From the NCBI GenBank assembly GCA_024195265.1, contig JAJLRJ010000005.1, positions 14,017,036-14,081,035 of the forward strand: DNA of 64,000 nucleotides, given 5' to 3'. Within the stretch, counting starts at the first letter, position 1. Every line of letters begins with the position of its first letter. Under the pieces are notes generated by a model. The model was not told where the DNA came from. It did not search any database and worked only from the letters and a program-made list of their open reading frames with translations. Positions 26,536 through 33,106 of the stretch are shown here, piece after piece. The translations under genes and the position numbers were made by a program. This stretch comes from Dendrophyllia cribrosa. Its lineage: Eukaryota > Cnidaria > Anthozoa > Scleractinia > Dendrophylliidae.

Positions 26536-27990
26536 AGGTCAATTGAAGGGCCGAGAGCATGTCCAGCCTATGTGACTTTTTAGGCCTTTTTTTATTTTTT
26601 CTTGCTCAGATTTGTCCAATTTTGGCATGTGAACTAGAAATTAGTTGCAAAACATTGTTCCGAATTTTTTCTGTTGTTTTTTCCGTCGTTTTCGAGAAAT
26701 ACCGTATGCTCCTATTGTAACGCAATATTGCGGTAAGCTTCTGTTTTCACACTGACACGGTTCGATATTTTTTTAAAATTAAACGTAAGGAATTTTGACG
26801 AACGCAAAAAAAGTAAATCACTTTCATAATCTCCAGTTCGAAAAAAAAAAAAAAAAAAAGATGCTGAGTGTGATTCGAACCCGGAGCCGTCCGAGCACAA
26901 ATCCCCGACCAAACCACTAGACCACCGAGGAACACCTGCTCAGTTCAGGCTAGGTTTTATTATTTAAAGGTTGATAAGCATCAACACGCGTATCTCGATT
27001 TCAAAATCCTTTTAGATCGAATTTAATGTTGCATTAAAGACTCCAAATGCGAAACGTCTTCCCGCCGGCCAGCAACAACTCACTTCGAGCTGCCCAAAGC
27101 TGTATTTCAAGTGCCCGACCACGCACAGCGGACCCATCTACCACTGTCGCAAAGCATGTCGGGAAATCCTACAACAAAACCGAAATGGAGTTCCCGCCCG
27201 AAAGTTATTGCAAAATACTATAAGTCTCAAAGCACTTCGGATATCGGGCATTTCGACCACGGCACGGGATGGGAAATGGCCCACAACTCTCAACGCTGCC
27301 CCTTTTCTGATCCGAAGTGATTCCAGACTTTCCCGCCGGCTCGTCTTCCCGACCAAGGTCCGTTTTTCACCACGAGCGCTAAATGGCGCTTCAGACACAA
27401 GGAAGGACAAGAAACACGACTCGTTTCTTTGAGAAGTGCTAGAGACTCAAGGATTTCCGGACTTAATGATGTCTTTCAATCACCGGACAGGCCTCATACA
27501 CGTTGGCTTACACACACGCTACAGAGGCGATGTGTTGCCGTAGTGAGCTCACGATAGATAAGCAAGCCAGGCGTGCGTAAATAATGGTATTTTCGTTTAG
27601 TTGTTGGCACTGGTCAGAAGTATTGCAGTCGCGTATTCTCACGGCCAAACTGCTTTCAAATGGCTTCGAAATTGCGCTCTGAATGTACCGTCAAAGCACT
27701 GGAGGGCCAGAACTCTGCTTTTTTCAGGTGAAATTGGTCAAATTCCTTAGGGTTAGTGCAAATTCGACAAGGGCTTGTGATATTATTCGCTGTACGATAA
27801 AATGAGGCTATTCTGAGCTATTCTGAGCGAGAAAAAATAAAAAAAGGCCTAAAAAGTCATATAGGCCGGACATGCTCTCGGCCCTTCAATTGTAGGTTCA
27901 TGAAATAAATCATATCATATATGATTTATTTCATATATATCATTTCACATTCACTCCTTTCACGGTAACATATGAACCTACAATTGACCT

Positions 27991-28025
<35 letters not shown>

Positions 28026-28241
28026 AGAGCATCGCACCGGTATCGCGAGGTCACGGGTTCGAACCCTGTTGAAGTCCTGAATTTTTTTCAGGCTTCTTTT
28101 CACAATTGCTTAAATTGCGTTCATAACTGCGAGGATCATTCTTCATTTGATTTCATTTCCGCAGTTCATATATGATTTATTTCATATATATCATTTCACA
28201 TTCACTCCTTTCACGGTAACATATGAACCTACAATTGACCT

Positions 28242-28276
<35 letters not shown>

Positions 28277-28496
28277 ATCTAGATCATTGCACCGGTATCG
28301 CGAGGTCACGGGTTCGAACCCCGTTGAAGTCTTGAATTTTTTTCAGGCTTCTTTTCGCAATGGCTTAAATTGCGTTCATAACTGCGAGGATCATTCTTCA
28401 TTTGATTTCATTTCTGCAGTTCATATATGATTTATTTCATATATATCATTTCACATTCACTCCTTTCACGGTAACATATGAACCTACAATTGACCT

Positions 28497-28531
<35 letters not shown>

Positions 28532-31500
28532 AGAGCATCGCACCGGTATCGCGAGGTCACGGGTTCGAACCCCGTTGAAGTCCTGAATTTTTTTCAGGCT
28601 TCTTTTCGCAATTGCTTAAATTGCGTTCATAACTGCAAGGATCATTCTTCATTTGATTTCATTTCCGCAGTTCATATATGATTCATTTCATATATATCAT
28701 TTCACATTAAAACTTAATAAGAACATTAATATTTATCCACTGGATGTAATGATGTTCTTTAGTAGCTGTCAATAGAGTGTTTTCACTTGACGTCATAGCC
28801 GCCATATTTGTGCTCCTAATAAAATAATTTCAATTAACTTCTTTTGTTAGGAACACCAAGTCCCATGGGACTGAGTGAAAACACTCTATATTCTTACATT
28901 GTACACTGTACGATGTTTTAGTTGAGTTGATTTTCAACTTATCACACTAAACATGTATGGCAACAGAACTATTGATACAATTGAAAGTTTCATACTTTGT
29001 ATACTACCGGTAAGTGATTGTACTCCAGGTCTAGTCACAGTCACTTATTGATGCATCAATTAATTCCAATCAGCCTCCCCCCCCCCCCCCCCACCAAAGT
29101 GAATCTTTGTGGAGTCTTGCCCCGCCCCCTCCCACCCATTGTCAGCCTTTGTGGACTTAGGTAGATGTTGTAGTTCAAAATGAATCTTAGGTCAAAATGA
29201 TTTCAAACTAGTTTAGTTTTGATTTTCTTTTGTTCCAGATTAATTGACATAATCCTAAGACAAAGAAAACTGCAAATCAAACTAGTTTGAAATCATTTTG
29301 ACCTAAGATTCATTTTGAACTACAACATAAATATGAGGTTAGGCAATTAGTTTTCAACTGATTTATCAGTGTGACGGTGCCTTTCTTGGTGGCACTGTGC
29401 ACAGGGGTAGTTTCCTCTCGCAGGGTTGCCATGGATACCTCCCTGCTTGCCTTAAATTGCATAAAGGCCCCCTACCAGCTCTCTAGGCACCAGCTCCCAA
29501 ACTCATCCATTGATGATGAGTTTAAAGGGGTGGTAGCTCATTTTGAGCATGCATTATTGATCAGAAATTTACAATTTTAATTGGGCCGCATCACGCCAAA
29601 AGGGCCCCTGATGACATGGCACATGATTTCGAGTAATTTGCATTTAAATCAGCTGCTCAAAATGGCGGAAACTTTGCGGTATGTGCATTCAAGGTGCGAT
29701 TTTTACGGTTTTAATTTTTATTTCCAGACTTTTTTCACTTCCATCATATTATTTAGGGATTGAAGTGGGCAAAAAAGCTGAAAACTCAAATCAAGAAAAT
29801 ATGTCGTCCGGGCCCTTTTCGCGTAACGCGGCCCAATTCATACTCACAGTTTTGGTGTCCCAAAAATAACTGTGATCAAAACTAAAGGTATGCTCCTGTA
29901 AAACAAAAAATAATAATTTGACAACTTTCTCTTTTTGACACCATTATCAGTCACTTGAAAAAACATATTTACAAGTTAGAAGTATTATTCCCAACTTGTT
30001 ATAAGTTCACATTTTCAGTACATTCAGTTTCTATCAAAGCTATTATTATTTTATAAGTTTCCTTGCCTTATCAAGTACATGCATGTAAACTTTTTAGATT
30101 TCTATTGTGTAAATGTGCTACAGAGCTGCATTGAAACATGATACTAACATGGGATGAATTTGTGCCACTTCATAATTAGTGGAATGCGATAAAAGGAATG
30201 TGATGTTGGCACACATGTGAACAAATCCAGAGATGCATAATGATGATCGATCCAAGTCAGCATTGCCTTGAGCTACATATATATGTACAGAGTGTGAGCT
30301 GTTACAGCATTACACTCCCTGTCGTTCTCTCCATTTCAGTGATTCCAAACTCCTGGTTATCCCCAAGACTAATACAGTTACTTATGGTGACAGATCTTTT
30401 GCTGCGATTGCTCCAAAGTTGTGGAATCAGCTACCACTTGCTATTAGACAAAGTACTTCTGCTGATACAGCTGTACATTGTAGTTTTAAAAGGGTTTTAA
30501 AAACTTACATGTTTCAGGAAAGCTCGATCTTCTTTATTTGGTAACTTTGATTCATTTTTATTGTAAAAAGCATCAAAACACTTATATATGTATGATGTGT
30601 TTTTAAGAAATTTATTTATTTATATATTTATTATGTATTTGTTTTATACCTACTTTAGTATTGGTTTCAGGGTGTGGATTGTGTATTACTGTTTTTTCAG
30701 CACTCATTTTCACCACTCTTGTGGCAGCTCGTCCCTTTTCGCTATCTGTGTAAAGAAAATATTTGGAATGGAATGGATTTTAATCAAATACAGTGTTGTA
30801 GGGTACATAAGGCTCTCACAAGAATACGATATCTTCCTGAAGAAATTATTTGCTAGTCAAATTATATACAATTACCAGGTACTTGAAATTGATATTAATA
30901 GAAATTAATCAATCCAAATTTGTATATTTAATATGATTTATAATTTACCCATATCTTGGAATACAGGTTGGAGAATAAAAAAAGAAGTAACAAATTATTC
31001 ACAATGTAACGCATCTACCTAGCTGCCCCTTTCCCCCTCTCCCATCATTTGCTCAGTTATTGTGCATCGTGTACCCAACATCGATCTCCCTTAATTCAAC
31101 CTTGCATTGTGCATTTCCAAGAAATATCTCCAACATCAGTGCCATACATACATTGTTCATTGTGGGGTGGGGGAGATGAGATCAACAATGGACCGATAGT
31201 GGTTGCCTGAGGTGCCTTCATAACCTGACATCTGATCGTATTCTTATAAATGTATGTAAAGTGTAAGGGTGACTATTGAGGAAATTTTAACTATTGCAAT
31301 TGTATTGCAATAGGTCACATGGATATTGCGATAGTATTGCGATAGTGAAGGTGCTATTGCAATAGTATTGCGATAGTTTTGAGGAATGTCTGTATTTACT
31401 TAATGCCTTAATACTTTAAGAAATAACTAAGAAGTAGTGGTCATACAATACAGGTACTGTGGTACACAGTGCAATAGAATTTAATCAATTTATTGAGAAA

Positions 31501-33106
31501 CCAAATGCAATAAATGAGGATGGCGTGATTCAAGACCCTAATGGCAGTTCAAGAATCAAGACACTAAAACATTCTAGGTGCAGTAGGTGGATTGTTTTTA
31601 GTTTCTTTTTTACGGTTATTGTGACCTTGAGAATCAAAGATGGGTAAAAAAGATGTCTTTATTTTCTAAAGAAGTTAAAATGTTAGAAGTATAGAAACTA
31701 TCGAAACTATCGATAGTTCATTACACTATTGCGATTGTTATCGATGTTTCATTTTTACTATCGATCCATCGCTATAGCAGCGTTAATATCGCAATTAATC
31801 GATAGTTCAATGTATTGTTACAGCCTTAGTAAAGTGCCATGAGACATGTGATATAAATAAATAAATAACTTCATTTAACAAGGGCAACGCTTAATAGTCT
31901 CAGACTAACAAACCTGTTTCCCTCGAATTCCGGATCGAATTGGAATTTGGAAATGTTGGTTTATGTGGAGGGAGGAAAACCAGAGTACCCGGAGAAAAAC
32001 CCTCGGAGCAAGGATGAGAACCAACAACAAACTCAACCCACATATGACGCTGGGGTTGGGAATCGAACCCGGGCCACATTGGTGGGAGGCGAGTGCTCTC
32101 ACCACTACACCACCCCTGCTCCCTATATGCTCGATATATGTGCACCATACAAGTCATTCATTCATTGTTTTGTTCCAGAAAATATCTTTACCATTACCCC
32201 TCCCACAGGAGGTTTTTTTGGTTGTACCAGGCAGCTCCTGGTTTGTACCCCCCACCCCACCCCTCTAAAAATTCCAATTTAACTTCATACTTTTCTTTAA
32301 TTAACTTTGGCTTTTAAACCCCTCCCCTCAGAAATTCCAATAACCTTCCATGGGGGAAGTATGGATATTTCTGGGATCATAATTCATTAATTCATTCATT
32401 AATATCCATGGTGGAGGCGGGTTCAACCCAAAGTCTTTGTGGGGGAGGGGGTATGGATATTTTCTGGAACAACACATATTTCCCTCCATTTTCTTAGTAT
32501 CTGCTAATATTATATTATCTGTTTATTTGTAGATTGATCACTAAGTAACATTTTCTATCTTCAATATCTCAAGCATGTTGATATTTTTAGACATTGTACT
32601 GTGTAAATTATATATAAGTTCTTAAGGCAACCTGTAAATCTACTGTATAAGATCGAATGTTCTGAAAATAAGCACTTGATGATGAATTGATAGCTTATAT
32701 TTGCACCCTTTCCAAAATGTAACAGCAGAACTTTAAAATATGTAACTCTACCTGATAAAGTGACTCAGTTATATAGCACTAAGATTGCACACAAGCTACC
32801 AAACTTTCTCAATGATCATCGATCAAAGTAAGCTTAATTTAACAGAAGAGCCAGAGAATTAAGGTTACATTGTAAACAATATTTCCCTAGCTACTTATAT
32901 TAGCACTAAGCTAAATATATCATTTTTAAAACCAGATATATTGTACAAATTGACAACTTTGATTTCTAGCGATTCATAGCCTTCACACAGTGATTTATCT
33001 GGGTTGCTAGTGTATTTAGTTAGCTACGATAATAATTTAGAATCTCACCATTGAATGGTCTGCAACGGGCAGCCACTCGAACATTTGTCCCTCCAGAAGT
33101 CTTCAT
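1..33106 (-). CDS. Kinesin motor protein, N-terminal motor plus coiled-coil stalk (partial, continues past left edge)
   Basis: ATP-driven microtubule motor. Exons assembled by GT/AG borders and phase, in gene order: 33049-33106, 29848-29895, 26206-26289, 25319-25381, 24268-24345, 20688-20767, 20331-20450, 19887-19984, 19267-19330, 18481-18580, 17924-17978, 9282-9364, 8260-8376, 7292-7396, 4639-4728, 3823-3919, 3146-3288, 2822-2881, 1527-1628, 1302-1403, 1-115 (open). About 620 residues are visible. The motor shows VRVAARCRPFN, FSFDHSY, P-loop GQTGTGKTHTM, switch II DMAGSE and HIPYRESKLTRILQDSLGG; the rest is charged heptad-like coiled coil. Switch I, normally NxxSSRSH, reads NSGGARSD. One exon between 33049 and 29895 (start phase 1, end phase 0) was not found. 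The ATG at 33106 is plausible, but the AG just inside it could be a splice acceptor. An N-terminal motor with a short neck suggests a kinesin-3-like or unassigned family; subfamily is unsure. Confidence 0.9.
116..1301 (-). other. Kinesin intron with a MITE and low-complexity tracts
   Basis: The intron between exons 1-115 and 1302-1403 holds a purine-rich then pyrimidine-rich tract at about 740-830 and an inverted-repeat element at 1016-1264. The stretch 300-650 is CpG-rich and probably repeat-derived, but I could not define its ends. No coding sequence is recognised. Confidence 0.5.
1016..1264. mobile_element. MITE with long terminal inverted repeats
   Basis: The left end (AAAGGACATTGTCACGAG) is the inverted counterpart of the right end (CTCGTGACAGTGTCCCTTT). 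Similarity continues inward through the ATCTCGAATCGAAACTTG segment. There is no coding capacity, so it is a non-autonomous DNA element in a kinesin intron. Confidence 0.75.
1910..2290. repeat. Scrambled repeat built on GGCTAAAC-GAGGAAACATTG
   Basis: Short motifs recur in both orientations: GAAACATTG, GGCTAAAC, GCGGGAAGCAAAC, AAATGTTTTGC and AGCAAAATTTG. Two near copies lie at about 1945-2030 and 2185-2275, with an inverted part between them. Short ORFs here exist because the motifs repeat and are not counted as genes. Confidence 0.6.
3374..3550 (+). mobile_element. CCAAT-rich TIR MITE, copy 1 (truncated)
   Basis: Shares AGCAGTTTTCAATCGAGTG, the GCGCGGGAAAACGCGTGC core and TTAGCCAATCACAAAGCG with the fuller copies at 8542-8825 and 18051-18335. 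About 90 bases after the left end and the right terminus are missing. Confidence 0.7.
4885..6600 (+). repeat. Tandem array of 24 tRNA-like 70-71 bp units
   Basis: Units start with CTCTCGTAGCTCAG at 4908, 4978, 5049, 5119, 5189, 5259, 5329, 5399, 5469, 5540, 5610, 5680, 5750, 5820, 5890, 5960, 6031, 6101, 6171, 6241, 6312, 6383, 6453 and 6523. Each carries a tRNA A-box-like stretch (TAGCTCAGTGGTTGAGC) followed by spacer CTAGTATGTGGCCTAAC. Most units are 70 bp; those reading TTGTCAGAGC are 71. Only the last unit continues into a B-box-like GGTTTGAATC at about 6570. This is an amplified SINE head, not a cluster of tRNA genes: the units lack a T arm and acceptor stem. Confidence 0.92.
6523..6660 (+). 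mobile_element. tRNA-derived SINE, parent of the array
   Basis: The final unit has an A box, a B box (GGTTTGAATCTTG) and then a non-tRNA body (GGGGACTCAGATTTTT, GTCCCACGCTCGTGACATG). The same body recurs at 54733-54795, where it reads GTCCCACGCTCGTTACATG, which shows that the tail belongs to a dispersed element. Confidence 0.75.
6660..7010 (+). mobile_element. Retroelement-derived fragment, family uncertain
   Basis: The GC-rich block contains GAGGTCCTGGTAGGGTCACCCATGCC and the GTTGGGGGTTTTG and CAACCCTGTCATG phrases that I recognise as common in animal retroelement 3' regions. No intact ORF is present. It follows the SINE tail directly and may be the LINE-derived part of a composite. Confidence 0.45.
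7690..8115 (+). repeat. Four 106 bp tandem units, AACCCTTT-family core
   Basis: The phrase GGTGGTTCTAACTTTT recurs exactly every 106 bases (GGTTCT at 7729, 7835, 7941, 8047). Each unit includes GTGTGACCATTCAAA and GAGCAGTACTTTCCT. Related arrays lie at 25530-25880, 45505-45940 and 53410-53760, with a single copy near 39718-39860. It lies in a kinesin intron. Confidence 0.88.
8542..8825 (+). mobile_element. CCAAT-rich TIR MITE, copy 2 (complete)
   Basis: The left end TAGAGCGGTTTTCAATTGAG matches the inverse of the right end CTCAATTGAAAACAGCTCTA. The interior carries several CCAATCA boxes and the core GCGCGGGAAAACGCGTGC. TA dinucleotides at both ends would fit a TA target. About 284 bp, non-coding. 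Confidence 0.88.
10140..10330 (+). pseudogene. Helicase-like remnant with Walker A motif
   Basis: One frame gives RFQALHSFICSEEVF; a frame change then gives FANLPTGYGKSLIFQ and NPVIIIISLL. The pattern of a Q-motif-like lead, PTGYGKS (Walker A) and a hydrophobic strand resembles RecQ-type superfamily-2 helicases. The frameshift and lack of later motifs show it is broken. It lies inside the TIR element, so it may derive from the ancestral element's own gene. The identification rests on motifs only. Confidence 0.55.
10440..10633 (+). pseudogene. Retroelement reverse-transcriptase C-terminal fragment, probably Penelope-like
   Basis: The reading frame ending at 10633 contains LSFVTRYNPV, then PLLRRIYKEPPLISY and SLKDILIRAKL. 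This order (YNP, PPLI, then NLKDLLVRAKL-like) is typical of the end of Penelope-like reverse transcriptases. Only the C-terminal part is present. The assignment comes from remembered family patterns; a profile search would settle it. Confidence 0.6.
11716..12545. mobile_element. TIR DNA transposon, non-coding, in duplication copy A
   Basis: The left end GGCCTGAGGCAAACGTGG and the right end (inverse GGCCTGGGGCAAACGTCG) form TIRs that continue through GAATCTTAGTCGA. Flanks TTA at left and TTTA at right would fit a TTA/TWA target. The interior has repeated TTCGACTT motifs but no convincing ORF. It is absent from copy B. Confidence 0.82.
12979..13896 (+). CDS. Class A (rhodopsin-like) G-protein-coupled receptor, single exon
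   Basis: 305 residues, seven hydrophobic segments, plasma-membrane receptor by family. Seen: TM1 with LNSV (usually GNxxV), TM2 LAVSDLG with D2.50, TM3 ending SVDRFLAI (DRF in place of DRY), TM4 with W, TM6 CYLPNF (CWxP variant), TM7 NSSLNPLLYCW (NPxxY). The loop between TM4 and TM5 is very short and has no Cys, so the usual TM3-ECL2 disulphide seems absent, as in the melanocortin/adenosine-like groups and many cnidarian expansions. No N-glycosylation site is seen in the short N-terminus. It lies antisense inside the kinesin intron between 9364 and 17924. Ligand unknown. A polyadenylation-like AATAAA is at about 14123. Confidence 0.9.
   Translation: MKEGESLHSTYIANCVFNAFLSYTAIMLNSVTIHALRKTSSLPKPLKTLLLSLAVSDLGVGLTVQPLYIAVIVMRLEQNSENSQYYSATYTVYLTTVTLFACASFFGVMALSVDRFLAIHLHLRYQELVTHKRVVAGVILIWVFSAVLSFGRLWFEPNIFFVIFTIISVSCFLTTTALNYKIYVAVRRHSNHIQALQVQQEAHNGEMGNHARVRKLAVGIFFLYLALLVCYLPNFCCLVAFSISEPSTTIKAFHVYALTLVFLNSSLNPLLYCWKLSHIRHAVMNILRNILRSHNMNAIQPANPA
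14493..15696. mobile_element. Long-TIR transposon with TTA target duplication
   Basis: Ends AGCCTGCCGCACACTTG and its inverse CAAGTGTGCGGCAGGCT are flanked by TTA at 14490-14492 and 15697-15699, as expected for PIF/Harbinger-type elements. The arms extend about 300 bases, to the AAGATGGCGGAC region. In the left arm the terminal 131 bases are duplicated in tandem (14493-14623, 14624-14754). A nested inverted repeat lies at about 15068-15300. No transposase is visible. Confidence 0.88.
15068..15300. repeat. Nested inverted repeat inside the TTA element
   Basis: GTTGTCATAGGAAAATG with AGGAATTAATT at the left faces its inverse at the right (AATTAATTCCTACTGGCC ... TTTTTCTATGACAAC). In the centre GATTAAGCGTGCAGCGGC is repeated in tandem. 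It is probably a second element inserted in the first. Confidence 0.7.
15700..16060. repeat. Degenerate TTACAA / GCGACGAGCG minisatellite
   Basis: Motifs TTACAA, GCGACGAGCGTT and GTTATTACAA recur irregularly. The same motifs stand on the other side of the TTA element (14430-14490), so that element landed inside this repeat. No gene is seen. Confidence 0.6.
16065..17235. repeat. Direct segmental duplication, copy B (empty sites)
   Basis: Matches copy A from ACGCATATGACCGATCATT through GATACGCTTATA. It lacks both transposons found in copy A, so it shows the pre-insertion state. No receptor-like coding sequence follows it, unlike copy A, which precedes the receptor gene by about 200 bases. Confidence 0.85.
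17236..17923. other. Kinesin intron, no feature recognised
   Basis: AT-rich sequence with short chance ORFs. It adjoins the end of duplication copy B and precedes the exon at 17924-17978. Confidence 0.4.
18051..18335 (+). mobile_element. CCAAT-rich TIR MITE, copy 3 (complete)
   Basis: Ends TAGAGCGGTTTTTATTGAG and the inverse CTAAATTGAAAACTGCTCTA. Same core GCGCGGGAAAACGCGTGC and CCAATCA boxes as copy 2. Length about 285 bp. Confidence 0.87.
19585..19660 (-). mobile_element. tRNA-derived SINE head fragment
   Basis: On the minus strand GGGATGGTGCAATGGTGAG (A-box-like), GCGCGAGCCCTCCAC and GGCCCAGGTTTTACTCCC (degenerate B box) match the head of the SINE at 31850-32125. Confidence 0.65.
19663..19859. 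mobile_element. MITE with TACAGTRAACTC termini, seed of the 34 bp minisatellite
   Basis: Left end TACAGTAAACTCTCTTAAG; right end inverse TACAGTGAACTCTGTCTAAG. Next to the left end three 17-18 bp steps (AAGACAGACACCTCTGT, AAGACAGACACCTCTCT) form a small repeat. The array at 20886-23976 begins with the same terminus. Confidence 0.8.
20886..23976. repeat. Large minisatellite, 34 bp period, about 90 copies
   Basis: The unit is two related 17-mers, ACCTCTCTAAGATGGAC and ACCCCTATAAGGTAGAC. The array starts with TACAGTTAACTCTCTTAAG, the MITE terminus seen at 19663, and ends with GGGAACTACTGT, a decayed inverse of it. Rare single 17-mer slips (for example near 22440, 23210 and 23535) break the 34 bp register, and a longer block near 23000-23240 recurs near 23340-23560, so larger units have also been copied. 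It fills the intron between kinesin exons 24268-24345 and 20688-20767. Confidence 0.95.
24346..25318. other. Kinesin intron with an (ATT)n microsatellite
   Basis: Holds a trinucleotide run at about 24889-24928 and a small inverted motif at about 25200-25270 (GTAAGCGGCCACCTG and CAGGTGGCCGCTTAC). No coding sequence is recognised. Confidence 0.5.
25462..26170 (+). mobile_element. tRNA-derived SINE split by an inserted TIR element
   Basis: The A-box side AATTAGCTCAATTGGTAG with ACACTGGTCTGCTGAGCGG is at 25462-25498. The continuing body CTCCCGGCCGGACCAACACTC followed by GGTCTTAAAATAACTGAGG resumes at about 25966. The 460 bases between are a TIR element of the AACCCTTT family, so the B box region was interrupted. 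Confidence 0.75.
25505..25963 (+). mobile_element. AACCCTTT TIR element with tandemly expanded core
   Basis: Ends AACCCTTTCACTCCCA and inverse (TGGGAGTTAAAGGGTT). The core GTGTGACCATTCAAATG with CTCTTCAGCAGTACTTTTGCATGG is repeated four times at about 87-95 bp spacing. The repeated short ORFs on both strands are products of the tandem structure. Confidence 0.82.
26340..26545 (-). mobile_element. tRNA-Thr-like SINE unit, minus-strand copy
   Basis: Same unit as the three plus-strand copies at 27915-28700. The tRNA-like part is at 26450-26520, followed on the minus strand by a CCTGAATTTTTTTCAGG hairpin with a T run. Its 5' flank is cut by the TIR element at 26546-27886. Confidence 0.8.
26450..26520 (-). 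tRNA. tRNA-Thr(GGT)-like sequence, probably a SINE head
   Basis: 71 nt. Acceptor stem GGCTTCA pairs with TGAAGTC (one G-T), D stem GCTC/GAGC, T arm ACGGG-TTCGAAC-CCCGT perfect. The anticodon loop CCGGTAT gives GGT (Thr), but position 33 is C rather than T and the last anticodon stem pair is A-C. No CCA is encoded, as usual in eukaryotes. A scanner would likely call it a tRNA, but the copy number and conserved flanks argue for a tRNA-derived repeat. Confidence 0.6.
26546..27886. mobile_element. 1.34 kb TIR element carrying a tRNA-like sequence, 6 bp target duplication
   Basis: Ends AAGGGCCGAGAGCATGTCC and its inverse, about 64 bp arms. CAATTG flanks both ends (26540-26545, 27887-27892); the uninterrupted SINE units have a single CAATTG at that place, which proves insertion into the SINE. 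The interior is GC-richer than its surroundings (27060-27420), has no protein I recognise, and contains a degenerate tRNA-like segment (26866-26935). Confidence 0.87.
26866..26935 (-). other. Degenerate tRNA-like segment inside the TIR element
   Basis: Minus strand reads CTCGGTGGTCTAGTGGTTTGG (A-box-like) and, about 35 bases on, CCGGGTTCGAATCACAC (B-box-like). The T stem does not pair, so it is not a working tRNA, but both Pol III promoter boxes are recognisable. It is followed by a run of T on its own strand (plus-strand A run at 26840-26859). Confidence 0.65.
28006..28076 (+). tRNA. tRNA-Thr(GGT)-like sequence, unit 1
   Basis: As the copy at 26450-26520, with one T-stem change (CCTGT for CCCGT) that makes a G-T pair. 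C33 and the A-C pair in the anticodon stem are retained. Confidence 0.58.
28257..28331 (+). pseudogene. tRNA-Thr-like sequence, unit 2, broken D arm
   Basis: A 4 base insertion (TATCTAGATCAT where the others read TAGAGCAT) destroys the D stem. The T arm and acceptor remain. Confidence 0.7.
28512..28582 (+). tRNA. tRNA-Thr(GGT)-like sequence, unit 3
   Basis: Identical in the tRNA part to the minus-strand copy: perfect T arm, 7-pair acceptor with one G-T, loop CCGGTAT. Confidence 0.6.
28772..28889. mobile_element. Short MITE, ATAGAGTGTTTTCACT termini
   Basis: ATAGAGTGTTTTCACT at the left and AGTGAAAACACTCTAT at the right are exact inverse copies, 118 bp overall. It has no coding capacity. Confidence 0.85.
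29163..29335. repeat. ~170 bp palindrome
   Basis: ATGTTGTAGTTCAAAATG with AATCTTAGGTCAAAATGATTTC at the left is mirrored by its inverse ending CATTTTGAACTACAACAT. Loop about 75 bases. Probably a foldback MITE. Related fragments occur at about 20545-20640. Confidence 0.82.
29583..29834. mobile_element. MITE inserted 10 bases inside a kinesin 5' splice site
   Basis: TIRs GGGCCGCATCACGCCAAAAGG and the inverse of CCTTTTCGCGTAACGCGGCCC. AATT flanks both ends (29579-29582, 29835-29838). The kinesin exon 29848-29895 ends at 29848 and its donor begins at 29847, so the target duplication starts at intron position +10. Confidence 0.88.
30310..30544 (+). pseudogene. Non-LTR retrotransposon reverse-transcriptase C-terminal fragment
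   Basis: One open frame ending at the stop 30542-30544 reads SDSKLLVIPKTNTVTYGDRSF (split: SDSKLLVIPKTN then TVTYGDRSF), AAIAPKLWNQLPLAIRQ and FKRVLKTYMFQ. This is the well-known tail of CR1/L2-type LINE polyproteins. The usual LINE 5' truncation explains the missing upstream part. It lies in a kinesin intron, opposite strand. Confidence 0.8.
31255..31830. mobile_element. Element-like block rich in ATTGCGATAG / ATCGATAG motifs
   Basis: TATTGCGATAG and TATTGCAATAG recur at 31290-31380, and ATCGATAG / CTATCGAT at 31695-31805. The outer parts, GTAAGGGTGACTATTGAGG and the inverse of the right side (CTAAGGCTGTAACAATAC), resemble weak TIRs of hAT-like elements with ATTAATCG motifs. Ends are approximate. 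Confidence 0.45.
31850..32125 (-). mobile_element. tRNA-derived SINE, near complete
   Basis: On the minus strand: GGGGTGGTGTAGTGGTGAG (A box), CCCGGGTTCGATTCCC (B box), then a body with TTTTTCTCCGGGTACTC and TTTTCCTCCC, ending in an A/T tail of TTAT repeats at 31850-31875. The central phrase resembles a conserved SINE domain found in other animals (comparison from memory). The ORFs here are translations of it. Confidence 0.8.
32126..33048. other. Kinesin intron 1, right part, no exon found
   Basis: AT-rich sequence with C-rich and G-rich runs at 32240-32450. The exon expected between motor strands beta-1 and beta-2 should lie in 29896-33048, but I see no convincing candidate. Confidence 0.4.

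Larger units (their letters stand above)
27915..28700 (+). repeat. Three tandem ~253 bp units, each with a tRNA-Thr-like gene
   Basis: Units repeat with offsets 251 and 255 bases. Each has CATATATGATTTATTTCATATATATC, CACTCCTTTCACGGTAAC, the tRNA-like sequence and the CAGGCTTCTTTT tail. They lie head to head with the minus-strand copy at 26340-26545. Confidence 0.9.
17924..33106 (-). other. Kinesin motor-domain exon block
   Basis: Eleven exons carry the motor fold in order: strand beta-1 (33049-33106), the FSFDHSY segment (29848-29895), the helix before the P-loop (26206-26289), the P-loop TGTGKT (25319-25381), the core (24268-24345, 20688-20767), switch I (end of 20331-20450 into 19887-19984), switch II DMAGSE (19887-19984 into 19267-19330), helix alpha-4 with NKG where NKS is usual (19267-19330 into 18481-18580), YRESKLT (18481-18580) and DSLGG (17924-17978). 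All junctions keep frame except the gap where one exon is missing. Introns hold most of the repeats in this half of the window. Confidence 0.88.

Noticed and set aside
26369..26560. ORFs across the tRNA-like units (also 27972-28175, 28478-28681)
   Set aside because: They arise from the SINE head, whose sequence happens to be open in one frame; all copies are translations of the tRNA-like part.
31900..32317. Overlapping ORFs on both strands
   Set aside because: They are translations of the SINE at 31850-32125 and adjacent C-rich sequence.
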